From the NCBI GenBank assembly GCA_011800155.1, contig CM022376.1:310001-374000 (forward strand): a stretch of 64,000 nt of DNA, read 5' to 3'. The translations under genes and the position numbers were made by a program. How positions within the stretch are numbered: the stretch's first letter is position 1; each line of letters begins with the position of its first letter. Shown one piece after another: positions 1 to 12,770 of this stretch. The DNA is from Flammulina velutipes (lineage: Eukaryota > Basidiomycota > Agaricomycetes > Agaricales > Physalacriaceae). The notes beneath the pieces are model-generated. The model ran no database searches. It had not been told where the DNA came from and saw only the letters and a program-made list of their open reading frames with translations.

Positions 1-1118
1 GCAGCGATTGCCCGTCTTGACAACCCGGTTTGCGACAAAGATGCAGCGATCCTATGTCGACGGGTCGAGGATGCAGTTCTACAGATGACGATGACTGAGG
101 ATTGGTGGAACAGTCGGGACGAAGGGATGCGCTGCAAATTCTACGATAACGCACTCGGAGTCTATCGCCTCCACAATCTGGCCGAGTGGCACCCCAACGG
201 CTCCAAATTCTTCCAGAAGCTGCTTTCCGACCTTTCATCGTCACTGGCTAGAGACAGCCCTACCCTATTCTTCCGCATTTCCAAAATCCTAGAGAAGATG
301 TTGGGCCAGCATGAAAACGCGCCGGTCTATTACCCTCTCTTTTGTGCTGCACCTTTCCTGTCCGGTCAGACGACATGTTCCTTCGGGAACTGCAGAGAGT
401 TCCTCTACCTCCTGGTGTCCGTGTTCGTGGACAACATGTCTCGTGGCAACACCGCACAATGCATGGAAAGCCTCTGCACCGATCCCGAACGCTTTTTCAC
501 CATCTATCGCATAATCATGCTGGGGCCCCATCCGAGTATGCGCTTGGAGCTTCATGCGGACGTTGGGGAACATATCAAAGAGCGCCTTTTGAACTTGGCC
601 CGCCTTGACCCAAGTCATGCTGTCTGGACGAACCGAGCACACTACATGAATATGGACCCTCGAGATTGGGCGTATCTCCGCCTTGTAGATGAAGAGCTGA
701 AAGATGAAGCGCTCATGGCGTGGGTCAAGGATGCAATGGATTTCTGTTCTTCGATTATAGACGAGTTCTTCGCCTCCGATCTCGACGTGCGTTTTCTTCT
801 TTACATCTATTTTGAGTTCGCGTTGTTCATTGCCTAAATTTTCAGACCTCCACTCCTGGCAGTTCGATGATGATTCGAGGTACTGCTGAACAGAGTCAGA
901 CCGTTCCACAGCTCGTTTCCCATGATGTCTCTCGTTGGATGCACCTTCGACGACTTGTGTCGGGGGTGGGACTCTTTCCCAGCCTGTTGCCTGCTTCTCA
1001 TGATCAACCGATGGACGACGTGGAGCGCACTCTTCAAGCATCGAGGAGGATATCAGTTGAAAGCCCCTACCATACGGACTCGGACGTTTACGATATTCAT
1101 TTCACGCCGCGGTACTAA
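1..1118 (+). CDS. DUF6535-family membrane protein, 3' part only (copy 1)
   Basis: The gene enters from the left edge already open in frame 1. Exons are <1..786 and 846..1118, separated by a 59-nt phase-0 GT..AG intron. Only the soluble C-terminal half is visible (about 350 residues), including the DPRDW motif and the short LVSG-containing tail that all copies share. The membrane domain lies outside the window. It is closest to the inverted copy at 14768-17985: the two share almost every residue of the last exon and both end after exon 4, without the extra tail exon seen in copies 2, 5 and 6. DUF6535 proteins have no known function. The coding frame and intron are clear; the start cannot be seen. 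Confidence 0.85.
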
Positions 1119-2280
1119 GGCTCGAGCTCAAATTATTTGCATCCTTCCGCTCAATTGTCTTTAGATTTCTCAATGAATAATATTGTTCCCTTGTGTACAA
1201 TCATTTTGTGCTAGTTAAGACGATGAAGACCGTGTCATGGCTAGTAATATAATTGTGTAGCAGTAGTATTCTCGTTGTTGTAGCCAATAACAAGGTAATT
1301 GTGGTGCTCGGAAGCAGAAGCGGGCCAATCAATCTTGGTTTCCTACCACCACCATCATCGCCCTTCATCGATTCTATACGCAATTATTCCTCTGCTTTCT
1401 TGTATCTCTGAGATACCGACGTTATGGCTGGCAATTAGGACTGGTACGTCTCCTGCGGTCATCTACCGCGAAGTTCAACAAGACTCATATTTCCATATCC
1501 TCTCCAGTTCCAGGCGCTCAAATCGTCTCGGAGCGTCACCGATCGACTAGCAGACATATTTAAAACTCCCCTCCTGCCGCCGTAACGTGGAGAATCTACT
1601 GAAAGAAAGAATTACGCCACCTTCAACAAGGACGACTGTACGGCACCTTCGACAAGGGCGACTGTACGAGGATTACGAACTCAACCATTACTTGCGCAAT
1701 ATCGGGAGGTGTGTGTTCTCTGTCGGTGAACAAACCCGCGCGTCTAATAATTGTTCTTTGTAGGATCATATATTACTCTTCCTCTGCAACAAGACATTTA
1801 CAACTACAATATTCTTCAGCCAGCCGGCGAATACCCAGGTATGTCTCCTTGAATCCTCATCGTTTCCTTGTTTACAAAAATGTCCAGATACTTTGCTAGA
1901 GCCGGGGAACGAGCATCTATCGCCATATTGTTACTCTTCCCCAAGATACTGGCTGGACTCCATCTCGACACAGAACAGAATCGCGATCGTTCATCTTACG
2001 CGCGCCTCCCGTCCCTCTAGTTCGCGTCCCAAGATTGTCTACAGTAACGTCGTCAAACTCGAAAAAAATGCTGCAGAGGCGCAAACTCGCTGGGGAACCT
2101 CCTACTCGATAAATTGAAGGAGTGGATAAGGAAGACAACGACAGTGTGAAGACCGAAGGAGTAGTGGGAAGTCCGAAGGAGTAGTGGTACTCATTTTGGT
2201 GAGTGTTCAATGATATTCTTTCTGTTCGCTGTGCGTTTACTGACGCCTCTACCAGCTGTTCGTGCGCTATCGCTATCGAA
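1119..2280. other. Intergenic, no gene recognised
   Basis: Only short ORFs occur on either strand. A stretch around 1300-1385 is rich in CCA/CAT triplets and, read on the minus strand, loosely resembles part of the decayed gene family at 10.2-12.2 kb. Short direct repeats are present near 1616-1667 and 2140-2185. Confidence 0.5.
1616..1667 (+). repeat. Two-unit 26-bp tandem repeat
   Basis: Two adjacent 26-nt units (1616-1641 and 1642-1667) share the cores CACCTTC, ACAAGG and CGACTGTAC and differ at only a few bases. A TATA-like AT-rich block lies about 55 bases upstream. Function unknown. Confidence 0.6.
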
Positions 2281-2461
2281 TCGTTCAAACCTACGCCTCC
2301 GGTTGATTTTCTAGAAGGAACCTTTCGCAGGCGCTCATTGGTTATCATCTACGCATCATCTTCGGATGCATATGGCACTGATTCGACTTACGTAGCCCTG
2401 GTGAATTGCACACCCTTCCAAAGTGTTTCATATCTTGCGCTTTCTACCACCACCAAGTTCC
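2281..2461 (+). promoter_or_regulatory. Conserved 5' block upstream of DUF6535 copy 2
   Basis: Sequence just upstream of the start codon recurs upstream of copy 4 (minus strand, 17986-18235) and partly upstream of copy 5 (20341-20493). Shared cores are AGGCGCTCATTGG, TACGCATCAT and GACTTACGTA. Conservation outside the coding sequence may reflect a shared promoter or 5' UTR, or simply recent duplication. Copies 3 and 6 lack it. Confidence 0.4.
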
Positions 2462-5400
2462 ATGTCGTCGTCGTCCAAACGCTCAGGCTCTCGCCAGTCG
2501 CGATCTCGTTCTGCGAGTAACATATCCTTTCGTTCTTCCAGGACCTCCGCGCAGCAGACAGCAGAAACTGGGTACCGATCACCAAGGCGCGACAGCTCTA
2601 CACGTCAACGTTCGAGCTCACCAACTCACTCGAAACGTGACCAACCTATCCGCTCTCCGAGTCCATCCCCGAGCCGTGCACCCAACCGGAAGCGTTTTGG
2701 CTTGAACGCTCCCTCGAGCCAGCCTCGAGTTCCCGGTTAGTAGTATATGTTTGTGGTCGTTGGCTTCCGCTAACGACGCGTGCAGGGAAATTCGACTTTG
2801 AGGACAAATACCCTGAAGATCCCATCTACGAGGAAATGGGCCCCAACGCTCGCTTGTGGCGAGTCTTTCTGGACGAATGTGAGGTTTTCGATATGGATAT
2901 GGTAACCGAATCTCGGGACGGTCTCGATCTTCTTCTGGTTTTTGTGCGTGTATTCACCTGTGACCCGCGCATGCACTATACTCACAGACTCCTCAGGCTG
3001 GTCTTTTCTCTGCTGTCCTGACAACTTTTGTCACGCAAACATCACAGGCACTCTCCACCAACTTCCCTGCTGTCTCGTCATCTCTCATGGTCGAGATGGT
3101 CGCCCTTCAACGTGCTCAGATAAACAACACATCCATTGATGACATTCTGCCCGCCGATACAACTGCCGGGCCGTCGGGCTTCGACGTCTGGGTCAATGCC
3201 CTTTGGTTTACGAGCCTTACCCTCAGCCTCGGGACGGCGTTGATGGCGGTTCTGGTCAAGCAATGGCTTTACCAGTATATGTCGATGATCTCCGGCACGG
3301 CTCGTGATCGTAGCCTGATACGCTACTATCGTTTTGAAGGCCTGCAGAAGTGGCACGTCCTGACCATCATTGGCACCCTCCCCATCGTCCTGCACATCGC
3401 GCTCGGGCTGTTCCTAGCAGGCCTCGTCATCTTTCTCATTTCACTTAATACCCCTCTTGCCTGTGTTGTTGGCTTCATCACGCTCGTCGTATATGTTCTC
3501 TACGCCGTTTCAAACATACTGCCTCTCATCTACACACAATGCCCATATCGAACTCCTTTCTCCGACATCCTCAATGTCCTGCTGCGTTCCGTGAGGACGT
3601 TTCCTTCGTCGGCGACGATGCAGACCTACATCCTTCTCCACAGTCTCGGTTGGGTCGATATGACCAGCCCCACGCGCACGGAGGAGGGCAAGTGCACCAC
3701 ACTAAAGGAAACGGAACGTCATGCTGCCACCAATGATCAAGTCGCGGAAGAGGTTGCATGGCACGCACTTTTGTGGTTGTATCAGATGTCGTCCAATCCA
3801 GCGACCAAGAAAATCATACACGAATCCTTAGGATGCCTTTCTGCCGACGTCTCAGAGAGATCAAAGGACATCCAGGTAGACTTGGAGCAGACTCTAGGGG
3901 AAATTTCACCCACCCATTGGGACAGTGAGACGCAACACTCGTTCCGCTCAATCCTGTGGGGGCAGGAACGTCAAGCCGAGAGGATTCTGCGCGCAATTAA
4001 AGACCCTCTGACTCGAGGAGACGCTCTAGCCGATCATGGTGCCCCCATCTGGAAACTTTCTCTGGCCGAATCCGACCTCTCGTTCCAAATCCTTACCTCC
4101 ATCTTGGTTTATGCCCCCCACATTCACGTGGATATGAACTCACTGCATTGGAATTTTTCTTCTTTGCGGAGTCATCTTATCAATCAACAGTACAATTATC
4201 CACCCATTCGTCTACCCCCTCAGTTGTGGACACGCCTTCTGGCCTCTGACGATACACCCTGGTCGCATAGCGACAGAGTGTCTATTGGACAGCTTTGTGA
4301 TTACGCTATCCAAAACTTCTACCGTACCGGTGGCGACCAGTCGACCGGCCCTCCTCCCCCATTCGCGGGCCCGGTGACAATTGCACATAGCACGGTCCCG
4401 CTCTTTCATCTTGTCGTCGATATCATAACATACCGCTGGCATTCAGGATCACCTTCGAGTCACACCACGGACTCATTTGACTTTCAGCCATTGGCGAAAT
4501 TATTTACCATATATGACTACGTCGCATCTGACAGCGACCTCGATTTCAATGCTACTACCACTGGGAATATTGCTCCGCCTATCGTCAATACCTGGGCAGC
4601 AGTTAGCCGTCTTGACAATGGGCTGTTTAGCGACAAGGATAAGGAGATCCTATGTCAGCGGCTGGAGGGTGCCATTCTAGGAATGGTGTTGAATGACGAG
4701 TGGTGGGAGGATCGGGATGGAGGGCTGCGCTGCAGATACTACGACAATACACTCAGGGTGTATCACATCCACAACCTGGACGATTGGCACAGCAATGGCT
4801 CCCGATTCTTCGAGAAGCTCCTTTTAGACCTTTCCTTGTTACTGAAAATCAACGGCCCTCTACCTTTTGGCTATATTTCCCAAGCCCTGGTGAAGCTGAT
4901 GAACCAGCTCCATCACGGAAACACGCCAACATATATCCTCCTGTTCTGTGCTTCACCATTCTTGTCTACTCGGACCCTGTCTTCCCATCACAACTGCATA
5001 TCTTTCCTCTATCCGGCTGTGTGTGCGTTCGTGAGCGCAGCACGCAATATGCATGGGGACGTGGTTCTCCAAAGCCTTCTCGCCGAACCACAACGACTCT
5101 ACACCATATGTTGGATTTTAACCTTGGGAGGTGATTCAGATTTCTATGACGATTGGCTAGAGCATCGCCGGGGGATGCTTCTGCTGTTGGCACTTATCGA
5201 CCCGACTCACGTCGTCTGGGAGAGCCGGGTACATTACATGACCATGGATCCTCGAGATTGGCCTTATCTTCGTCTCATTGACGAAGAGCTGGAAAGAGAA
5301 GATGTGATTACGTGGGTCAAGGAACAAATGAACGAAGGCCTTCAAATTCTAAATGAGTTCTTCGCCTTGCCCAACGTATGTTCTCTTTCATTTTATCTTC

Positions 5401-5997
5401 GGTCCTCGTTTCTCATCGCCATCAGACTTTGCTTCCTGGCACTCCCCGCCACGACCAAAAGATTCAAGTTCCCCCGGCCATTGCGAGCGGCTATCCAAGA
5501 CACATTCGACGACTTGTGTCGGGGGCTAAAGTCTTCCTTGGGCTGTCCTCCGCTTCTCGTGACCTTCCATCGGATGCCGCGCAAGATGTGGAGCTTGGTC
5601 TGCAAGCATCGAGGAGGATATCGGGCAAGAGTCCATATGCGGACCCAGACCTTTATGCTTTTCATTCGACAACGCGGTACATAGGCTCGAGCCCGAGCCC
5701 TCTACATGACCCGGTATGTCTTCTGTGTAATCGCATCTAGTTATTGTCGCTGACTATGAACAGTACCAGTCACTGCCTGTGCCTCCTCGCTCTGATTCAC
5801 CGAGCCTCCCTTCCGTCTCCACGCAGATGAGATCTCCAGAAGACTTGGGGATTGGATATGCTGTCGCGACGTCCACCCAATCGAAGAATCGTGCCACGCG
5901 CACTATCCAAAGGAGTCCAAGTGCCAACGAGACAGTCCCCTCCGTGGTAATGCGGAGGAAAGGCGATACCCTTCAAACGAACTGTGAAGGGACGTAG
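2462..5997 (+). CDS. DUF6535-family multi-pass membrane protein (copy 2)
   Basis: Five exons: 2462..2735, 2786..2943, 2997..5375, 5426..5713 and 5764..5997, giving 1110 residues. All introns are 49-53 nt with GT..AG ends, and the phases match the paralogues. Residues 1-91 are Ser/Arg-rich and probably cytosolic. The DUF6535 domain spans exons 2-3, beginning with FDFEDKYPEDPIYEEMGPNA. It has about four hydrophobic segments, near 136-158, 209-231, 267-295 and 300-325, with an invariant KQW at 232-234. A long soluble region of about 450 residues follows, carrying the DPRDW motif, then a tail with the conserved LVSG motif. I chose the Met at 2462 because SRQSRSRS follows the start in most copies. 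Biochemical role unknown; the family is expanded in mushrooms. Confidence 0.9.
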
Positions 5998-6581
5998 TTA
6001 GGACCTATCGAATAGATCTAAAAGATGTACTACTAATTTCATAGATCAAGGTCACATTTTGCGGTCTTTCTTTAGTGTGGCGCAAGTATTTACTAGACTT
6101 AGTTTTAGCTCCAATTTGGTTGCCCAGAGAAGTGAGAAAGGGAAATAGTGAACAACAAATGATGATGACGATGGTGGTAGGAAACACGATGATCGACATG
6201 TCATACCTTGTGCTTCCTAACTTACCATCACCATCTTGCTCAACTATGCCTGCATTGACACGCTCAGTGTTCATGACATGACTGAAACCTTCGACTAGAC
6301 AATGGGAATCAATTGACAGGCTTGTCGCGATCGTACTCGTTGTCATCATTCTCAAAGCTTCAGTTTGCTGCCTATCGATTTTCCTATAAACATTGGAGAG
6401 CAGAGGTACGCGTCTGTCGTTCTCTTCATTATATGTAGGCGCTCAATTTGATTTGCTGTTAAGCCTGGCATGATGGTACCTATGTCGGGGGCTTATAATC
6501 TACGGCACAGCATATACTTGAATGTAGGATAATATCTTCCCTGAACACTTTCCACCACCACCACCACCACCGCCAGGATTC
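5998..6581. other. Intergenic with remnant shared with 26.3-26.5 kb
   Basis: No intact gene. On the minus strand, about 6120-6290 resembles about 26280-26450: both carry a GATGGTGGT..GGAAACA core followed by similar 3' sequence. It is therefore probably a fragment of the decayed gene family described at 24400-26460. A (CCA)n microsatellite lies at about 6551-6573, just upstream of copy 3. Confidence 0.45.
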
Positions 6582-9500
6582 ATGCCACCATCGCTGAGAC
6601 GTTCTAGCTCTCGTCAGTCGCGACCTCGTTCTGCGAGCAATCTATCGTTTCGTTCTTCCAGGTCCTCATATCGAAATGCTGCATCTGGCACTGGACGTGA
6701 TTCGCCAAGGCGCAACAACTCTGCACATCGATGTTCAACCTCGCCTCCTCGTCCTGTACCGCATCATCATCGTTCTCCAAGCTCATCTCCGAGTCGTGCG
6801 CCAAACCGGAAGCGTTTCGGCCTGAGTAGTCCCAACGCTGTGCCCAAGGTTCCCGGTCAGTAGCTTCTATGACTGTCAGAGGACTTACTGACAATACACA
6901 GGGAAATTCGACTTTGAGGACAAATACCCGGAAGATCCAATCTACGAAGAAATGGGTCCCAATGCTCGCTTATGGCGAGCCTTTCTGGATGAATGTGAGG
7001 TCTTCGACGTGGATATGGTTACGGAATCCCGGGATGGCCTTGATCTCCTTCTGGTTTTTGTACGTGCATTCATTTTACGCATAAGTGTTCATATTACTGA
7101 GAGTGGTCTATAGGCTGGTCTTTTCTCCGCTATCCTCTCGACATTCATCGTACAAACATCGCAGGTGCTACCCACCAACTTTCCTGCTCTCTCCACGTCT
7201 CTCTTGACTGAGATAGCCAGTCTTCAACGGGCTCAGATAAATAACACCCCCATCGATGACATTCAGCCCGTCGATACAACTGCTGGGCCGTCGGGTGTTG
7301 ACATTTGGGTCAACGCACTTTGGTTCACGAGCCTTACCCTCAGTCTCGGGACGGCGTTGATGGCGGTTTTGGTCAAGCAATGGCTATACCAATACATGTC
7401 AATGATATCTGGTACGGCTCGCGACCGCAGCCTAATACGATTCTACCGGTTTGAAGGCTTGCAGAAGTGGCACGTTCTCACCATCATCGGCACCCTCCCT
7501 ATCGTCCTCCACATCGCGCTGGGACTTTTTCTTGCTGGCCTCGTTCTTTTTCTCATCCCTCTTTGTATTCCCGTGGCGTGCATCGTCGGCTTCATTACCC
7601 TCATCGTCTACACTCTATATGCTGTTTCGAACATCCTTCCCATCATCTACATTCAGTGTCCCTATCGAACACCATTCTCCGACATCTTGAACGTCATGCT
7701 GCGTGCGGTCAGGACTTTCCCTTCGTTGGTGATCATGCGCATCTACAGACTGTTCTCCATTCGAGATGTCGCAAACACAGTTACAACGACGCACCACGTG
7801 TTCCGGACGCTCAAAGACGCTGAACGTGTAGCAGCGACTAATGATGAGGTTGCGGAAGAGGTTGCATGGCGCGCTCTTCTGTGGCTGTACGAGATGACCT
7901 CCAATCCTCCAACCAAGAGGATCATACAGGAATCATTGGGATGTCTCCCCGATGATCTCTCAAAGAGATCGAGGGAGCTTCAAGCAGATTTGGAACAGAG
8001 ACTAGGCGAAGTCGTACCCGCCGCCGCGGATGACGAAAGAAGAGGCTGGTTTCGCTTAATCCCATCAGGGCAGGAACGTCGAGTTGAGAGGATTTTGCGG
8101 GCAGTCAGAGATCCGCTTGCACCAAGAGATGGTCTCATCGCACCTGATGCCCTCTGGAAACTTGACGTGGCAGATACCGAGTTCTCGTTCAAAATCCTTG
8201 CTTCCATTTTGGTTCATGCTCCGAGCATCAGCGTGGAGATAATGAATTCAGTCCATTGTACTCTTCCCTCTCTGCTGAGGCATCTCATCATCCAGCGATA
8301 CAGCATACCCATTCATCTCTCTCCTCAGCTTTGGACCCACCTCATAGCCTCAATATCCTCTAACATCAAGGCCTATGACAGTGATTTTTTCGTGTGGCTT
8401 TGTAACCTTGCTGTCCAAAACTTCGAGGGAGCCATACGGCCGACTATCACTCCTCCATTTGCGGGCCCCGTGACAATTACACACAAGACGGTCCCACTTT
8501 TCCATCTTGTCGTCGACCTCCTAGTTCATCGTTTGGGGGTTCCGTGCGCCACAGACTCTTTCAACTTCGAGCCGTTGACAAAGCTATTCACCATCTATGA
8601 CTATGCCGCATCGGAAAATAGCCTCGACTTCAACGCTTCCACCGGACACCCTGCGATATTCATCAATACATGGGCATCGACCAACCGTCTTGATGTCCTT
8701 TGCGACGAGGACAAACCGATCCTGTGTCGGCGGGTTGAAGATGCCATCCTACGAATGACGATGAATGATAACTGGTGGAATGGACAGGATGATGGACGGC
8801 ACTGCTTATTCTATCAAAATGTGCTTGGAACGTATCTCCGCTATGGGTTGTGGGATTGGCACAACGATGGCTCTGCGTTCTTCGAGAAGCTTCTTTCTGA
8901 CCTTTCCTCGTCATTGACAAAAGAGAACTTCGCACTTTTTGATCGCTTTTCTGCGTCCTTGACGAAGCTGTTAGACCAGTGTGGAAATGTGCCGGCATAT
9001 TACCCCGTCTTTTGCTCCTCACCTTTCATATCGTCCCAGACTCTGTCTTCCTACACGAACTGCATAGATTTCCTCTACCCCGCGGTCTCTGCGTTTGTGG
9101 AGGTTACAGGCAAGGTGCCTCGGGATATTGTTCTTCAAAGCCTTTTCTCGGAGCCTCGGCGTTTTTACACGATCTGTTGGATTTTAACCTTGGGAGGTAC
9201 TGTGGGACGCTATGTTGATTGGGAGGAACATCGTCGGGTGACGCTTCTGAAGTTGGCGCACATTGACCCAACTCATGCAGTCTGGGAGAGCCGGACACAC
9301 TATATGAACATGGATCCTCGAGATTGGCCGTATCTCCGTCTCCTCGACAAGGACCTGGCGAACGAAGCGTTGATTGCGAATATCAGGGTGAAAATGCAAG
9401 ACTCCCTGCAAATTCTAGACGAGTTCTTCGCTTCTCGCAATGTGTGTTTTATATCCCCTTCATTTTAAGTTCTCATCGCTCATCGCATAATCTGTTAGAC

Positions 9501-9891
9501 TTTCACTCCTGATAACCCAACTGCTATTCCGGATCCTGCACCAACTAAGATCACTATACCGCCGATCATTTCGAGCCACAAATTCAATGCAAGCAGCAAT
9601 CCTCACTGGCGGCACATTCGACAACTTGTGTCGGGAACTAGGGCCTTCCTCGGTCTGTCCTCTGCTTCTCCGTCAAACGCGGCTAGCGACATGGAGCTTG
9701 GACTTGATCCATCGGGAGTAAAGTCTGGCGATTCAGGTCCTCAGTCAGAGTCCAACGTTCACGTTCTTCAATCAACGACGTCACACTCTTCACCTTCAAG
9801 GGGTACCAATCCAGTTGCGTACCTACGCCCGTCGAGTGACTCTCTTCACTCAACAACCTCAAATGCTCTGGTTCCAGGAAGCAGACAATAG
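6582..9891 (+). CDS. DUF6535-family multi-pass membrane protein (copy 3)
   Basis: Four exons: 6582..6855, 6902..7059, 7114..9441 and 9499..9891, giving 1050 residues. Exon 1 (274 nt) and exon 2 (158 nt) have exactly the same lengths as in copy 2. The order is an RS-rich N-terminus, a DUF6535 membrane domain with four hydrophobic segments, a long soluble region with DPRDW near its end, and a tail with HIRQLVSGTRAFLGLSSAS. The protein stops inside the position of exon 4, so it lacks the separate last exon of copies 2, 5 and 6. The start at 6582 is the first Met of the conserved N-terminal motif (here SRQSRPRS). Function unknown. No disabling change is visible. Confidence 0.9.
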
Positions 9892-10169
9892 CCTCCTTCT
9901 GGTTCTCTAATGACAGACATTCCGCTTCAACACCAACCGGCCCTCTATTCATGCTACAGTGCGAATTCGATCCAGTCTTTATAACCATTGGGTACGCCTC
10001 AGCTCCCTATGGATATTGTCTGAAGTTTAGCACATACTGTACATTCTCTATATCTGGAACAGGAAATATTAGGACCTCCATAACCACCAGTACAGTAGAG
10101 CTACCAGATACATCTCAAATATTCACGATCTCGACGACTTTCTACAATTTATAGAAAATACTATAAGCA
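9892..10169. other. 3' flank of copy 3, nothing recognised
   Basis: AT-rich sequence with no supported gene. It probably contains the 3' UTR of copy 3. Confidence 0.4.
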
Positions 10170-12150
10170 TTTAGCGTCGAGCGCAGAAATTGCTCCCATA
10201 AATCTCACGAGCGCCATCAAAGCTTGGGCAGCGACACCAGCCTATATCCGATGGTTCAAAATCCCATGAAGTCCAACGCTCATTCCCAGCGGAGGCTATC
10301 ATCCCCGCATTCTTATCCAACGTGAATAGTACATTTCCCGCAGCACGTCCTCCTGCCACTCGATACATCTCCCGCTGAGACCGGACATGTGCCACATCGA
10401 AATGCGGAACCATCTCCAATCATGGGTCCAGGCAAAAGTTGCGAGTCTGTTCTGAGAGCCAGCCAGCCGATCCCCGTTGGGACTCGTAAACCTGTTCAAC
10501 TTTGGGATTAGTTTACGAGCAGCGTGGTGGAGAGCTCGTGTGGTGTTGGATAAGACAATCGATGGAAGCTCCAGGTAGCGTATATTCGACAACACGGGCC
10601 CTTCTCGTACGCCATTGATCAGCGTCAATGGTCAAATAGTGACCTTGCTCGCAAAGATTGAGGGGAACCCTCCGGCCATCTTCCAGTGCGCCCGTGCTGG
10701 CTTCATCATCCACAGAAATGACAGGAGAGTGATTATGGTAGAAGGAGCATGGAGGCAGCGCTCCAGGAGAGAGGGTCTCGATGATTGCCTGCCTGGCCAC
10801 AACTCGATAGATCCTCCTCGGTGACCATGCGCTCGAGACACCCCAGTTTCCATGTAGTCGGACGAACATCGTGCAAGCCGTGGATTACGGAGAAGAATCT
10901 CTCATGCTGGATGCTGAGAAACACGGAATGAGCATGAGAAGTCCCGAAATGCGACGAAATTGCATACCTTTATGCTAAGGGACAAGAAACGAAGAGACGG
11001 CACTCAGCTGTTCCGCTCCGATAAAGACACTGGTAAAAGATTAGAACATTGGTCCGTGCACCGAAAACACCCTGCTGACCTTGGGTTGCTCGTTTACGGC
11101 CTCAAAGAACGATTGCGACTCAGAGGGAGGTGTACCATGAACAGGGCTTGAGATCACAAAGACACGTATTCCCCCGGAAATATACCGTAGCAACTGCTGG
11201 TAAGTAGGCGAAATGGCGATCTCACTGCAGAAGTTATTTCAATAAATATCCATGGCTTGGAAAAGCGCGTGCGACGTACCAGCTATACATTATGCACCCA
11301 GAGTCGTATTGTCTGGACCGGAAGAGGCGAGCAAGCGAAATGATATACGCATAAGCTGGTGGTGGGAAACAGCTTTCCTGCGGAAGAGAAATGTATCCTA
11401 TGTAGCAAGTCCCTCTTTGACATCGTCCCAAGCCGCTGAAGAGGCTGGAAAAGCGCTCTCGTCCCAAAATGTAAGCCGCCTCAGGCTGATGCTCTGTTTC
11501 CTTCCACCACCGCCAACATGTCCTGCCCCGCGGATATGATTTGCTACCACAGAGACCTTGCGATATATCGGGTAGAGCATCGATGAAAGCTCCAGGTGAC
11601 AGCGAGGCAGCGTAAGGGCCAATAAAACTCCAAACGATGCCGAGTTCGTCAGGACAGCAGTCTTTGTTGTTGTCTTCCATCCACGATGATTGTGCGGGGA
11701 TCGCGATGGCATCAGTCGAGTTGTGAAGAGCTCTGTCCGGTGCGCCTTGGGACGAAAGACACTTCTCCACAAAAGGGATCAGCTTTATCGGCAGGAAACC
11801 TGCTGTCCGGGAGGGAAGAGAAGCGGAAGAGAGGAAGGCTTTGTCGATGGGAGAAATGGAAGTAGGTCGAGGGTTGGGGGATAGTAGTCGATCTCGAGGA
11901 TGCGTGGCCAGTGGTACGTCCGCAAAGTCGACGCTCTTCCATGTAGAGCGGCAAACAGGGTTCTCGGGCCATCTGAGCTTCCATCTAGAGGTTTCGAGAT
12001 TCAAAGACTTGAACGACCATAATGTTGGGGAGCTAGGAAATACGGAGTGAGCGCAAGTCCGGAGACCAGTATGAGGAGTTCTCATACCTCGGAATGACAG
12101 GAAACGAAGAGTCCGTATCTTCGAAGACATGTTTCTTTGCGGGGATATGC
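10170..12150 (-). pseudogene. Decayed multi-exon gene, unrecognised family (relic 1)
   Basis: On the minus strand several overlapping frames look coding in patches but no single model works. The longest, 11234-12130, runs through several likely introns. Landmarks recur in relic 2 (24400-26460): a segment encoding SVDFADVPLAT near 11900, the TGGTGGTGGGAAACA block near 11360, a GACCTT..GTTGCTCG block near 11085 and an AACATTGGT block near 11050. Leucine-rich patches would fit an F-box/leucine-rich-repeat protein, but I cannot show an F-box, so the family is left open. Both strands carry many stops, so this is most likely a pseudogene. Boundaries are approximate. Confidence 0.5.
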
Positions 12151-12504
12151 CGGTACATGGTTCCAGGTCCTAAATCCATGTTTCAATGCTTTATATAGCC
12201 AAAGAAACATCTTGTTCACCTCGTGTGGAGCCTGATACGACCTTGAGGAGATTGAAGAATGACTTGCCAAGGAGACGATGCCTTTGGTCTGCCTTTGATT
12301 TTAGTTGGTCGTCGGATAAAAGGATTGTAACTTGGAAAGACACGTACAAGTTCGAGGTGGAGCGAAATGACTAGAGGAGGTCGTGCGGACGATAGTCAGC
12401 CTGAAGGACACGAATATAGTTGCGCGAGAGTTCCTCGCGTGAATTTCTTTCCCAGGTTGCCCAGTGTGCGTCTACAGTGTCCGCCGAGCGATTTGCTTAT
12501 GCCT

Positions 12505-12770
12505 GCAATACGGGATCTGATATCGTTCAGCTTGGGTGAGCCGCGAGCGACAACAGAAACGAACCTTCTCCATCATCCGTCACCCAGAGAAATGCTGCGC
12601 GTAGGCCGACCGTTTGGACAAGATATTGACCAGGAGATGATGCTTGAGATTCCCTGCCACAGATTTTCATTAGCTAGGCGCTATTGACAGCGAGTCGAAC
12701 CGCGATCTGGCGTCGAAAGAGAGATAGAGATTCGCCATTGTGGAAGACAATGAGAGATCATGGTGGTCGT
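12505..12770 (+). repeat. Dispersed repeat, partial copy R1
   Basis: Matches the start of R2 (18405-18660) over about 200 bases. Shared blocks include CCGTTTGGACAAGATA, GATTCCCTGCCAC and GATCTGGCGTCG in the same order. No terminal repeats or transposase frame were seen. It may be a fragment of a non-autonomous element. Confidence 0.55.

Noticed and set aside
11234..12130. 298-codon minus-strand ORF as a gene
   Set aside because: Homology to relic 2 switches frames inside it, and it has no coherent domain; treated as part of a pseudogene.
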